Shown in pieces: positions 12,250 through 24,107 of a stretch of 64,000 nucleotides of DNA (the first letter of the stretch is position 1; each line of letters begins with the position of its first letter). Source of the stretch: Sympetrum striolatum (lineage: Eukaryota > Arthropoda > Insecta > Odonata > Libellulidae); the NCBI GenBank assembly GCA_947579665.1, contig OX388350.1, forward strand, positions 86,819,152 to 86,883,151. The letters are read 5' to 3'. Under the pieces are notes generated by a model. It was given only the letters and a program-made list of their open reading frames with translations. It ran no database searches and had not been told where the DNA came from. The position numbers and the translations under genes were made by a program.

Positions 12250-12371
12250 CGAGGGTGGTCAGAAAAGTTTCCGACATTTCAATATTTCTTGACATGTTTT
12301 CTGAAAATTTCTGAAAATTTTCTGAAGAAGTCTGAAAAATCTGGGGTCGGAAACTTATCAGACCACCCTCG
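12250..12371. mobile_element. 122-bp mariner-type MITE
   Basis: The ends CGAGGGTGGTCAGAAAAGTT and its complement form inverted repeats of about 27 bp, flanked by TA. The sequence just outside is also palindromic (ATGTATA/TATACAT). The terminal sequence resembles mariner ends and is related to, but distinct from, the full mariner at 9034. The interior repeats TCTGAAAATT-like words. It is noncoding. Confidence 0.85.
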
Positions 12372-12634
12372 TATATACATTTCCTGAAAAGAATCGAAGT
12401 TCCCAGAAATAGTCTCCAGGAAATGAGTAAACGGTCAAATATTGTTGAAACACATAAATACAAAAGTATCAAATTTTAATGACTGGCGTGGACTGCATTT
12501 TATCTTGCGGAGGCTGAAATGTGAAGTTAGGTTATACAATATACAAACATAAAGGATAGAGTGGTAAAAAAAATTTATTGACCAAACATTAAGATTTAGA
12601 CAGTTTCGCAATTTTCCTTTTCGAGGCATTTTTT

Positions 12635-12976
12635 TTAATTTATAAACTTTGCATGCTCTCTAATCCTCATAGTTACATAATATTTTATTATATATGCTAT
12701 GATTTCACTTCCGTGCTCAAAGCATGGGAAAGTTAACTCCTCATCACCTTCAAGTAACTCTGTAATTATGCACTCAAGCACAACATTTGTCTCACAGTGC
12801 TTTACAAATTGTTCCTCCACTTTGAGGATGAAAGTACGAAGGTTTACATTAGGATGAACCAAAACTCCCATACTTTTCAGATTTGTTAACTTTGCTACTG
12901 GATGGCAAGAGAATGACCCGGATGAATTAATACTGCCTGGCAAACAGCACACTTGCTGTGTTTTTATCTGGTGCAA
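12635..12976 (-). pseudogene. P-element/THAP9-like transposase C-terminal relic
   Basis: The 113-codon frame contains KLTNLKSMGVLVHPN..., then VEEQFVKHC, and ends with YIIKYYVTMRIREHAKF. This order resembles the C-terminal part of P-element/THAP9-type transposases, where a GGLxxPS block is followed by a helical region and a final (Y)LxxRxH-like helix. Only the C-terminus is present. The hAT element beginning at 12,983 is inserted immediately upstream of the readable frame (target duplication 12,975-12,982), cutting it off from any upstream sequence. The match is from family memory and the frame is short, so this is moderate to weak. Confidence 0.45.
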
Positions 12977-14149
12977 TACAACCAGTGGCGGCGCGTGACT
13001 AAAAAAACAGGGGGTTCACTTCAAAATTCGTATATTTTTAAGTGGCCGCGATTATGGTTAAATATTCTGGCTCATACTAGAATATTGCCTCTGTTTACAT
13101 GGACGCAGTATAATTCACAACAACCGCGGATAAAAGCAGTAGAAATATGAAAATTAATATTTCGGGTTGAATCAATATATGCCTTTGTTGTAAAAAATCC
13201 CTATATTCTCGAAAATTGAGTTTTTATTTAAATTCTCGATTCATATATCTCCGTATATATTTTTAAAGACCAAAATACATATTAATATTCAAGTTGTATT
13301 TATTTTTCGAAATATCAAATATAATCATAAGAAACTAAATCAATTACCTTATATTGTTTTATTCAGGGTTAAAGTATTTGGCAGGACTGTCATCGAAAAT
13401 TTTTTTGAGATTAATGCCCCAAATCAAATACACCTATTTTTGCCCAGGTCACGTCCTTGTCTTTCGCAAAGAGCAAACAAGGGAAACAGTATAGCCCATT
13501 GGAAGCGTCGCAGCCACAAATCCAACTATTTCTCTCATATATCTATGGCTTAAACACTCGGAAGTATTGCCTACCTTTGCTTCTCTGACTCTGAGATAGG
13601 TTCAGCAAAGGAATAAGACTTCCTACGTCTTTTATTGCACGTTTTTCTTAAACAGAAATAGAGAAAAAATTAATCCCTTTCAGAAATTGGACACTATTCA
13701 TCATGAAGAGCGAGAAAAACTGTTCACAAACAAGTAACGCAGTTGGTTTACATACTGAATACGCCACTAGCAACCACAACACCGGTAACTGAATAAGTAC
13801 ACTGGATACGAAAAAATTCCGTAAATTCACAATATTGCAGCGCATTATGGGTAGCCATTACATAGCTGCAGACACCAGTGCATAAAATAACATGCAAAGT
13901 AGGCGACACGAATAGCTAGTGCCAAGTTTTGTCTCCCAGAGACAGTATTAGGCGCCGGCAAATAAGGAAAAAACTCAAGTTCTACGCGTGTTAAGCTAAA
14001 GTCAGGAAGCGTTAAATGCTAGAGTTTGGATAAAATGTTTCTTTTCAGGAATAGAGTTCGGGAAAGTGGCGGGCCCTATGTTCCTCCTCCTCCAGCCATG
14101 ACTTCGTCAATAGCTAGGCTTTACCATTACTGGAAGGTATCACAACATC

Positions 14150-14455
14150 CATTCAATTTTCAACAAATTAATTCTGGCTGATCTTACTTTAACTTCTCAT
14201 AGTGCTGGCACGGAGAGAGCTGTGTCAATCCATACCTCACTTAAATCCAACAAACAGTCAAGCCTTTCTAGAGAAGCTATAAATTCTAGGATATACACAT
14301 CGCAATTAACAGTGTTGGAACTGCATATTATGACCAAGGACCTGCTGTTGCCCGTTTTTTAGAGATTAAAGAAAGAGGAAGAAAGCTTACAGATGCAGAA
14401 ACTTATGAAACTCATGAATTTGTTAAAAAGTATTTTGCCAAGTACAACGTAATTA
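14150..14455 (+). pseudogene. hAT transposase C-terminal (dimerisation) domain relic
   Basis: From 14,201 one frame reads SAGTERAVSIHTSLKSN and SSLSREAINSRI. After a frameshift near 14,300-14,313, a second frame continues from 14,314 with GTAYYDQGPAVARFLEI and ETYETHEFVKKYF. The SAGTERA-like block followed by a conserved tail is typical of hAT C-terminal domains, which mediate dimerisation and part of the RNase H-like fold. The N-terminal BED finger and the catalytic Asp residues are not recognisable upstream. It agrees independently with the element's 8-bp target duplication. Confidence 0.75.
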
Positions 14456-14530
14456 TTTCTTTAAAGAAACAATTAAAAATGAAAATGTTTTATAAATTCT
14501 TATTTAAATTAACTATCCATATATATATAT

Positions 14531-15290
14531 ACGAGTAAAAGTTGCTTGCATACTGAAGGAATATTGATGATACTAATTTCAAGTCGATATCACATCGGGA
14601 AATTCCTCAAACGTAATTCTACAATCCACCTTTGAAATATATGGTAGAATACAGATGGTGCCCCAGCGTCGAACCAATGATCATAAGGTAAAAGATAAAT
14701 TGTAAATTTGAAAGGTTCATTTCTTCTGTTTACATGAATGGCCATATAATTTTCAATTTCTCGGTAAATGAATCATAAAGAAAATTGAAATTCCCACCAT
14801 ACATTTCAAATAGTAGATCCGCCTGGTCTCGAATCCAGGACATTTCTGTAGTTATGAATACATATAACGACCTGGTAGATATAAAACTTATTTAATCCAA
14901 AGTTTTATGTTGATATCGTACTGGGATGATCTTAAAATACGATTCCATTATCCCCATTCGCAATGCATAAAGGAACGTTAATGGCGCTCTGGAATCGAAC
15001 CAAGAATAATCATGGAAACGTTAAACAGCGAATAAAAAATTTATTTATGATCTCTATTCATATGCCGGGTTTTAAGTTTCCATGTCATCGGGAAGACATT
15101 TAAAAAAAATCTGAAAAATCGCAACAATACGTTTTAAATTGGAGAATATTTGCCCTGACCTAACGTCGAACATGGGATAATCTTCGAAGATGTCTTTATA
15201 GTTTTCGTTGAACATGCACGGCTTCCAGCGATTTCTCGAATTTCAACTCTCTAATTTGCCGGAAAGTGCCTAAAACAAATTTCCGAAAAT
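14531..15290 (-). mobile_element. Old, isolated copy of the T-arm element family
   Basis: It begins with ACGAGTAAAAGTTGCTTGCA, the same terminus as the array copies at 40-63 kb, preceded by a TA run. It keeps B-box-like motifs (reverse strand TCGAA) near 14,666, 14,829, 14,993 and 15,160, about 165 bp apart. The block GCATGGGA...GAAGATGTCTTTATAG...CGTTGAACATGCACGGC matches the older A-B spacer seen in copies F4, F8 and F12. The terminal hairpin has decayed and the first module is missing. It proves dispersal outside the array and is more diverged than the array copies. Confidence 0.85.
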
Positions 15291-15767
15291 TCTATGAAGC
15301 CATTCTCGTCGGCTGTCACTGCAACGTAGTGCAGCGAACAGCCCATATTTAAAGGCCGTATGCCCCTCTTTCCCCTTACCGCTCTTCACCTATAACGCGA
15401 CGTCTGAAGGGGTTCACTTCGGGGAGTGAACCTCGCGCGAAGTCAAGCTAGTTGGAACCAAAAGCGGCAGGAGTCGCGACTCAACGAAGGAAAAGTTAGG
15501 TCCAGTAATTGGTGTTATGGTTATTTGGGTTATGGTAAGAACATTGGTATAAATGAAAATAGTACAGTAGTTTTCTTAGTGAACCAGTGAACCCAATGGA
15601 CCCGCCGCCACTGAATACAACGATGACAAGGCATTTTTAAGATTAAGGATACCTTAAGGATATCTTAAAATATATCAAAAGTCTTCAAGCGCAGTAACGA
15701 CAATGAAGATCTCCAACTCACACTACGTGGTCGCACTTTCCAACTTACATCAACGTTACCGTAGAAA

Positions 15768-16756
15768 GGGGTGACTTCGGCCACGGGTGCACTGCTCCGC
15801 AAATTGTAAATTTTTAGTACAATAAATTATGCAGTACTAAAATTTCACGAAGTAGCTATTTTTTCCTGCCCATTAAAATTTAGATTGTCTTGTCATATCG
15901 TCAGCAAATTCGTCTTGCTCCTTGCAACATTGACAGTACAATTGTCATAGGGAACTAAATTGAAAATCGTCCATTCTCGAGACAAGTCTACGAAACCTCA
16001 GTCTGATAACTTCCCTCAGTAACACTCAGCAAGATGGGAAACATTTGAAGACAATTGGAGGCCAAACAGTGCTTCTTCGTGAAAAAGAGATTAAATTAGT
16101 GGAAGTGCTGTTAAATTCTTTATGAGTATTCGTGATATCCAAATTTTAGTACAAACGTATTTGAACAGTAAAAAGTAAATGTTCAGTGCTTTGACAAAAA
16201 TTCCAGAAATTGTTTGGTTCCGAGATTCATTAGTAGAAACAAAACACTGACTCTAAGGCTTGAAAAAAATTTAAAAGGGTATGAGTGACAGTTAGTAGAG
16301 GTTTTCTACAAGAATTTTTCATTCTTTTTGTTTTTGGAGGAAAAAAATTAAAATAAAAAAATCATTTTTCTTTTGAAAATGTAGGTATAAATAAAATGGA
16401 AAAACGTTATTATGTGTCAATAACTTCTTATCTCAGTACCTATTAAACAAAGATTAAATATAATAATAATTTAAAGATCTTAAAATATATTAATGGTCGT
16501 AATATTAGACATACAGTTAATTTTATAGGCGATATTTAGGAAACATATTTAGTGGCTGAAGTCGCCCCATCGGTTGGGGTGCCTAAGGCCGCTATTCTTT
16601 ATTTTTTAAACAAATTCCGTTGTTTACGAAAATGTTTTAGATACTTTTTGCATGAATAAGAATTACCTTCATGTAATTTAAATTGTCTGAGCATAGAGAA
16701 TGTAATTGAATACAGAAATATTTTTTTAAAATCTAAAAAACGGCCAAAGTCACCCC
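15768..16756. mobile_element. Putative 989-bp element with 15-bp inverted ends
   Basis: GGGGTGACTTCGGCC at the left end and GGGGTGACTTTGGCC as the complement of the right end differ by one base. A related, oppositely oriented GGCTGAAGTCGCCCC lies inside near 16,563. The interior is AT-rich with no readable protein. No target duplication is obvious, so the limits are provisional. Confidence 0.4.
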
Positions 16757-16981
16757 ATTCTTCGGTACTGTTCGTCGCCTTTCAGTGATTTACGGAGAAT
16801 GTTTTTACGGCAACAAAGTTACCTGCACTATTCTCACATTATTTTCATCACACTCACTATGTTTATTTGACCTCTTCGCTGTTACACCTAATCAAAGTTA
16901 CCTGTGTTTTGCACGTAAGGCACCTATTCTTCGGATTTGCTAATTATTCCGCCTTATTCAAATGTTTTGTATTCAATTCAA

Positions 16982-17152
16982 AAGTACCTATTGATGGATA
17001 AAACAATTACTCTTAATTCCATCTTTGGTAAATATTACTCTTTATTACATATGTATCATAATCGTGCTTTTTCACCGTTTACTCCATATAAGATTATGGT
17101 TTCAAAGGGCGAACTTCAGTGCTGCCATCTCGCGGATGCGGACATTAAGGGA
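16982..17152 (+). repeat. Dispersed repeat copy 2 (pairs with 11,845-12,027)
   Basis: This is the plus-strand copy of the repeat described at 11,845-12,027. It shares ATTCCATCTTT, TATCATAATCGTGCT, ACTCCATATAAGATTATGG and the CTGCCATCTCGCGG block. Flanking sequences beyond the shared part differ, so the two copies are separate insertions or exapted pieces of one family. Confidence 0.6.
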
Positions 17153-18189
17153 GCCAAAAAAATTCAGCAGTTTCCAGTCCTATACTTTCTAAGTTCGTGC
17201 TCTTGCCTCACGGCGAAAGAGAGCTTACAGAGTACTAATTTCGACGTAGTTATATCCTGATTGAGATAATAAAAGCAAACTCCACTTGGAAAGTCACAGA
17301 TTGTACTATTACTAAATTTCTGTATCATTTCGCCAAGATAAGCGATGATAAATTTTCAACCATGACAATCCTAGACCGATCATATTTCTCTATAAATTCC
17401 CTTTGATACGATAGCATGAATGAAATTATTAAACTTCATCTATGCTGTCGATGATTGTAGTTCTACCTTGACGATTAAAGTATCAATTAGTAGGTCTCTA
17501 ATGTAGAAAAATAAAGTAATCGAAATTGTTTTTCAATTATTTTTATCTATTTATTTAAGAATGCTTTAACTCATATAATAAATTTAACTCGCTTATTAGG
17601 GCTTTGATGGACCAATACTGTGATAGTATCAGAATTGACGCGTCGTTCGATCCCTCTCTCACTGGAAAAAGTTTCTTTTTGATTCAGATGAAGGATGTTT
17701 TAATCGCGCTCGACCACTCTCACTGGGGTTCGAAGGCTCTTAGTAGATATTGTTACTACTCCTCCGTGTATTGCCACGAAACTTTATCCTACGATGAGCT
17801 TTATGATTAGGAGAGAGGCAATTTCTATAATAAATGTCATTTGTAGTTCCTCATCAAATATCGTACACCTATATCAGTGTCCCATTATTTCTCATATTTG
17901 AGGAGGATAGGAAAGGTCAAAAATGAAGAAATTGCTTCGCTCTTATAATATTTATAAACATTTAAAAATTATAATAACTTTATTATTTCTGTAATCGTTT
18001 ATATTTATTAAATTGACTTAGTTGGTGGAACTTTTATATTGATGATACCAAACAAGAATTTGTATAATATGTACAAATATCTTTTAAATCTTTTATATAA
18101 ATTATCATTAAATTATTATGGATTGAATTAAAATGTTGATAAATTCGATGATTCACTTCGAAGAAAGATATCTTTAAAATTGTAACTCG

Positions 18190-18520
18190 GCAAGGGAGAA
18201 TTTGACCATCGGAAAATCTGATTAACTGCTCTAATTAGGCTCGCGATTAAGTCTTCCTACTCCATTATGAATGGCCCTAGGACATTTGCCTTGGAAACAT
18301 CTCCTACAAGGGTAATTTAAGGCATTTAAATATGATTGATGGACCCATTAAATAGCTAGATGACCTCAATCCTTTACTTCCTTACGGGCAAGCTAAAAGC
18401 CTCGGTAAATTTTTAGCTAGCGGTCATTCGTTAATCTAAGAGGAGCTCCGTAATAATGTAGTGCCTAATTAAGCGCTGCTAAATCCCCTCCAAGGTTTAT
18501 GTCCTACTCACTTTCAATTT
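18190..18520. promoter_or_regulatory. Candidate regulatory block rich in TAAT cores
   Basis: The block contains CTAATTAGG, CGATTAAG, GGTAATTTAAGG, GTTAATC and GCCTAATTAAGCGC in about 330 bp. These are homeodomain-type cores in a non-repetitive, moderately GC-richer setting. TAAT words are common in AT-rich DNA, so the call is weak. Confidence 0.15.
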
Positions 18521-18845
18521 GCTTTCTCTTCTTCCTTTCTCGCCATGTTTTTAGGTTAAAACTCTCGTATTTCAGCTCCCAGTGAATATGTGGAATCACG
18601 ATGCCTTCATATGGTTCTTTAAGAATTATGTAATTTTGTGAATACTCGTAATAACCAAATTAATCAAATCGAAAACTATTTCTGCAAAGATGTTTTCTAG
18701 AAGTAGTTGCCGTTAAAGATTTATAGTTTTTTATAGGATGGAAACAATGCATATGTCATCCACCTGTGCCTCATTCCTGCTCATGGCTATTATGATATGA
18801 AATCAACTGAGGCATGAGGATTTTTTTAGAAAATGACTCAATCCC

Positions 18846-19796
18846 CCACGGGGCAATTAATAAGTAAGGAAAATGATCAAATAATCCTTAAAGGTTAATT
18901 ATGTGATACATTTTTCTTTAAATCAAATTTTATTACAGTAAAGGTTTCATTTGATATTTGTAGTCATGATTCGGACGGAAAAATAATCTACGAAGAAAGA
19001 GATTTAAATAAGCAAATATATTTCGGATGAAAAACTAGTGACATATGAATGCTCAGCTTTGAGTTTTAGGAAATACAAAAATGCTCACACTTTTATATCC
19101 CATACATACTGGTGGTTGATTGAGTTGCAAAGATCAATTACAGGCAATACGTAGGGAATATGAATGATCCATTATGAAATATGTACTCGCGATTTGAAAA
19201 TTTACATGGGTCTTTCATTTAGTGCGTAAAATTCTCATCATAAAATGAAGTAATCATTTGCCTCTATCAATATTTAGATGCTGCTGCACATTAATATTCC
19301 CTGCTAAAACCTGGCGATCTATAATAATGTTGGAAATGAAAATAATCTCAGCATAGGAAAGCGTGCGAATTGACCTAAGGTTTAGTATTCACTATTTTTC
19401 ATTTCTTGTACTAACTATGGTAATGTTCCTTATCTCTGCATGTGTAAGGAATAAAGTCTTCAAATACTGTCAATATTATTTATATTTGGGCGTACTATAC
19501 TTGTTATTCTTCGCAGAATAACTTCTTATAATTTAAATATAGCAAATTTGCTACAAAAGAGGGACTGAGTTGTCCGATTTAGCCAAATGTCCGAAAAGGT
19601 GTTGTCTGGTGCGGTGGGCTGTAGAGAGATATTCTGCGAGTCATCCTTCGACCCTTTTTCGAGCCCTCTCTATAATTCATCCCTTCAGAGAAAGATAATC
19701 GCGGGATAAAAATGAGAGACGCTTTATCATAGGCGCATGTTGGCCAATGGGTACAGGCCGATGCTAGCGCCACGGGGCAATTAATAAGTAAGGAAA
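18846..19796. repeat. 27-bp exact direct repeat, copies 924 bp apart
   Basis: CCACGGGGCAATTAATAAGT and the following AAGGAAA occur exactly at 18,846-18,872 and 19,770-19,796. Flanks differ. A 27-bp exact match is unlikely by chance; it may be a duplicated footprint or two pieces of one older repeat. Confidence 0.7.
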
Positions 19797-21531
19797 GGGA
19801 AGGGAGATCTTTGGAGCCCAAGGGGCACGATAAAAGGAGGAATATTATAGGAGTTAAAGGGATCAAGATGTCTGAATAATCCAGATGAGGGCGCTATGGT
19901 TGGAATCCAGTTATAAGGAAATTTTCGGAGCTTAAGCCGATATCCCGCATTTGATGCTGTGGAATTAGAGCTCCATCTCCTGAGATGGAATTCTGTGTCT
20001 GACACCGGATTCTTCCCAAGAAACTTCGTGAAGGAATTTAAAGAGATATTTATGGGGGTATAGCGCTGGTTTTTCCTTTGGCTGTCACGATAATTTAAGT
20101 TGTCGTTCGTAATCAGGGTATTTGATCGCAAAATGTTCACTCTTCTCCACAGCGTTCTTTGAGCCTTAGGAAAGACAGCCATTTCAATCAACACCTTGCA
20201 AAAAAGGGAAATAATTCACAAAATTGATACCAATTAGAGGTAATTTCTAAAAAAATGTTTGCTAAACGGATCAACACAACCAAATATTACAAGCAATAAT
20301 AAAGGTTTGAGAGTAACTGCATAGAATTAGTTCAGATGGCACCACTTATTTTTCGATAAGCAAATCCAACGAGCACTGATCTGATCATTCTGATCATGTT
20401 TACTGTACAGCATAGGCCACTATTGTGATTTCAACGAGGTATACGGTTCTTAGTACCGTGAATTGTTTGTGGTTGCCTCGGAAATTAGCTCAAGAATGTA
20501 GCACTCTTCTTTTGTTACTAAAAATCAATTACAATATGGTGTGTGGAATGGATGCATGCTGGAAAAGTAATCCAGTAATTACTTATTTTACTAAAGATAT
20601 ATAATTAATTACTATTAAATTGTATTAAAGATATTTTATACGCTGGAATGAATACCGTTTGTGAATCGATTTTAATATTTAGCTCTGATATCCGTTTGAA
20701 TTTAAGCAAGTGCAATCTACCAATGATTCCGCATCCTTACATTGGGACAGTAAAATCCGGAATGGTTTCATCCACCTTCCTCGTAAATTCTTTCAAAGCC
20801 CATTTTATTACTTCAGTAGCAATATCCTCCTCGAGAGAATTCGCCAGATCAACTTTCTTTTTTCTATTTTATTACCATCAATTTCATTTTACCCATAATC
20901 CTGCTTTTTACGCCACCATTTCCTTTCCAACCGCTCAAGATCTGCCATAACCAGAATGCTACGCTTCTCATCTCAATCCAACCCTTTCCTTGAAATGCTC
21001 CAAATTCACCTCGTATATCCTCGAATTTTGGTTTTGATCCGTTCATTGGATTTCCAATCACGTTCGCAAATTGCGAGCAGTGTTTTCCTATGATCGACGC
21101 TCTTGTAATTACAGTGCGGTAAAACTATGAGCGAATACGCAGTCATTCCGTGAGGCAAAATATTTTAATTTCCCTAAAATTAATATGTCACACACATCGA
21201 CGTTGGATCGTTAAGTTTATTTTCCACTGACTGTTTGCTATGTGATCAAAAGAAGAAATCGACTCTAATTGAAAACGGAGACAAAAAAATGGCCCATGTG
21301 GAGGGAGGAACCGGTTGACTCTGGATTAATCAAAATATTTATCAACAACAAGTTAAAAACAACAGATTGCAATCACGGCTTTTCTGTGATGGAGTTAAAT
21401 CAGTGCAATTAACTTTCAGAAATTGTATTTTAAAACAAATTACATTTGCTGCCTGAATAAAAAAAGAGTAAAAACTGAATTAATTTAATGAAATCAATCA
21501 AAGAAGCTTTTACTTTTTTGAACTCCATCCT

Positions 21532-21598
21532 AGTAAATGGGTGGGAATAACTGTGCAAAAATTCCACGTGTTTGCACAGTTATTCTCACCCATTTACT
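21532..21598. mobile_element. 67-bp fold-back element
   Basis: AGTAAATGGGTGGGAATAAC... is mirrored by ...GTTATTCTCACCCATTTACT, giving about 28-bp arms with one mismatch and an 11-bp loop. It would fold into a strong hairpin. It lies 84 bp from a second micro-element and is noncoding. Confidence 0.75.
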
Positions 21599-21681
21599 GA
21601 ATTAATTTATCTTAACTTTTCAATGTAATGAATGTTACTGAATGCAATGTAACTGAATAAATTATATCTATAAAATAAGTA

Positions 21682-21758
21682 CACTCCTGGCCAAAATTAA
21701 CACAGCACCGGCCGTAAGGATCGCTAGGGAGTTGCTGCGTTAATTTTGGCCAGGAGTG
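21682..21758. mobile_element. 77-bp Tc1-type micro-MITE
   Basis: The ends CACTCCTGGCCAAAATTAAC and the complement at 21,739-21,758 form 27-bp arms with one mismatch, flanked by TA. The CTGGCCAAAATTA core resembles terminal repeats of Tc1-like elements. At 77 bp, almost only the two terminal repeats remain. Confidence 0.85.
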
Positions 21759-23263
21759 TACATGAGTTGAGATTGCTGTTGATTTGGATAATATTATCTC
21801 CAGAAGAATCTGAGTAGAATGTTATCAAAAGTCTATAATGAGAAGCGGATTGGAAAAGTAATTTCTTTTCTACTTTAGTATTGCTTTGCTTTTTATTTTA
21901 ACAGTAAATTTTCAGTATCAGGTAATAGGAAATATTTCGCTGAAAATATAACTGAAAGTTGAGAAGAAAGACCGTAAATGAATGCATGCTCGTTAGCTGT
22001 TGGAAGAGGGGATCGAGTGGTTGATTGAGGTTAACCGGAAGAATTTGAGGAAGAATGGCTCGTTAAAGTTGAGAGCTAGCAACTTCACGTTGGAATATAA
22101 ATGTTCAACTATTCCCTTTTTTCTAAGGAAGCTTAATCATTCCTTGAAATCTTTGGTTGCGTTTTTTGAAAAACGAAATACAAACATAAAATTGTCATTC
22201 GAGTTATCCCTTCCGCGAGTTACTCTCTTTTGCGGTGGATCATACACAAGTGATGTTTCGCGGTAGTGCAATGCGCTACTTCGTGGTTAAATATTATCGC
22301 GAAAGAGCTCCTGTTTTTTATAACTACACAGAGATGGACTGATTGCGGCAAATTAAAACTTAATATTTACATGCTTCTTCCGGCAAACTTAGAAACTAAG
22401 TAAACGGAGGAATGTAAGTCATTAGAAATAAATATAAGCAGACTCAATAAGACCTTACAATGGCACAGTAAAACATTGAGAACGAAAAAAGAAACAAACA
22501 TGCTATTAAGTCTATAAATCCGCTTCAAATCAATATTCACATTCATATCTGTTCAACAAAATATTTCTTCAATAAAGAAAACATTCGTTCATCGAAGCAA
22601 ACCAATTCCACTCAATTGCAACGGAGATGAAATATCTTCGAACCTTCACCTTTGTGAAATCTCATTTTCCCTACTTGCATTGATATTTCATCGATAAACA
22701 TTCAAATTTTATTTTATATCATCGTTTTAAAAGGCTGATTTTTGCGGTATAAACGAGAGAAGCCCATTCAAGTTAGACAACCTTCGCTCATCTTTTTGAT
22801 TCTCTTACGAAGCTATGATACAATTTTCTTTTACTCTTTTTCTTGTGATATATTTTATCAGACCTTCCGCCCAGTAATTAATTGTCCGTCTTCTTTCTTT
22901 TTTTCGCTCTCACAAATGTAAAAGGAAATTCATCTTGGTCAAATACAATAAGTGGACTAGTAGACTAGAGCCTTGAAACAAATCCTTGAATTTCTTACAA
23001 CCCGAACTACTTCGCTTTTACAATTCTGGCTTTCGGAGAATGCTCATCAACATAGCCTCCAAAAAATATTCCTTCATGTAATATTTTATAACAGATAAAA
23101 ATATCATTGTTTTCACTATCGTGGTAATTAATTAATCGATAAATATAGCAAATTTTAGGACTTAAATTGGAAACAGCGAAGCAAAATAACTCTTATTCAT
23201 ACCTTAGATAGCTTTATGTGCTTGTCTTTCTGATTCCGAATACTTTCAGGCAGTGGCAATCAT
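21759..23263. other. No recognisable gene
   Basis: Short unremarkable frames and AT-rich unique sequence. I see no repeat, RNA gene or protein family. Confidence 0.5.
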
Positions 23264-23447
23264 CATGATCAGAGAATAAGTCACTATGCTACTTCCACAT
23301 ATACTTAAATTACACGATCCGAGTTCCGTTGCCTTGCAACATCATCAAGTGATAATTAGCATGCAAATGATGAGCATCCATGAAACCTGGGTCATGTAAT
23401 TAAAGTATATGTGGAAGTAACACAGTGACTTTTATTCCCTGATCATG
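23264..23447. mobile_element. 184-bp imperfect inverted-repeat element
   Basis: CATGATCAGAGAATAAGTCA... at the left is mirrored by ...TGACTTTTATTCCCTGATCATG at the right, and the arms continue inward through CTTCCACATATACTT / AAGTATATGTGGAAG. Each arm is about 60 bp with several mismatches. The loop is noncoding. It could be a MITE or a fold-back hairpin. Confidence 0.6.
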
Positions 23448-23859
23448 AAGAACTTCTACAAAATAACACCAGAAACTATTAAGCAATCATCATTTTGTCT
23501 GTTTTTATTATGAGATTTTGTAAACTACTTGACTGCGGCATTGTATGAATCGAACCTAAATACGTGCCTTAGGTAGCGTGGAGTGAAACAATGAAAATAG
23601 AGGAATTACTTCGCAATATGCGACATTCTGAGACATAGAGTGTACAAAAACTGAAGATCTCCAAACACGAGCCAAAAGAAAAGAGCACCGATGTAGTAGG
23701 TAAAGAAAGGTAACCCTGGCCTAATTTTCTTCTCTAAAAGTACCGTTCGGCACACGGGAGTGGCAAGAGTAATGATTTTCCCCAAAGGTCTTACAGAACG
23801 AAGTTCAAAAAAGGCCCTCAAAATTTCCCGCATTCGCAGAAATTAGAGCAGACCTACAC

Positions 23860-24075
23860 GGACGCAATTAGATACTTCGGAACAAAAGTTAGCACCCGGC
23901 AAGTCGTAACAAGTCTTCAGAATTTCCGCTGAAAATGTTTTTCTCAATTTCCTACGGAGTGCGGGCAATTAGAATCGAGGAAAGTCGCCGACCCCAGAGG
24001 CTCTGACGTCACGGAGCGGTGGCTTGAAAAGAGCCACAGCTTACTTCGACGCTCTGTAGAGTGCGCGCAGAGATT
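23860..24075. promoter_or_regulatory. Candidate regulatory block with CRE-like site
   Basis: A GC-richer, non-repetitive stretch contains TGACGTCA (in CTCTGACGTCACGG near 24,004) and GAGTGCGCGCAGAG. It directly precedes the second repeat family. It has promoter-like composition but no verified start site or coding sequence. Confidence 0.2.
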
Positions 24076-24107
24076 ATCTATATGTAATAAAACTGTAGAA
24101 GGCGGTC

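Larger units (their letters stand above)
12983..15613 (+). mobile_element. hAT-superfamily transposon with perfect 8-bp target duplication
   Basis: The element is 2,631 bp. The left end CAGTGGCGGCG and the complement of the right end are identical for 11 bp. AATACAAC flanks both sides exactly (12,975-12,982 and 15,614-15,621); an 8-bp duplication is characteristic of hAT elements. A plus-strand hAT dimerisation-domain relic lies inside (14,150-14,455). A degraded copy of the T-arm element family is inserted at 14,531-15,290. Subtracting it leaves about 1.9 kb, so most of the transposase is lost or unreadable. Confidence 0.9.
17153..21531. other. No recognisable gene; mostly unique sequence
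   Basis: The longest frame (137 codons, minus strand, 19,781-20,194) shows no family motif, membrane segment or clear composition bias and overlaps a short direct repeat, so I do not call it a gene. A conserved-looking homeodomain-site cluster (18,190-18,520) and a 27-bp direct repeat are listed separately. Confidence 0.5.

Noticed and set aside
19781..20194. 137-codon minus-strand ORF as a gene
   Set aside because: No family motif, no codon pattern I can support, and it overlaps a direct repeat; such lengths arise by chance.
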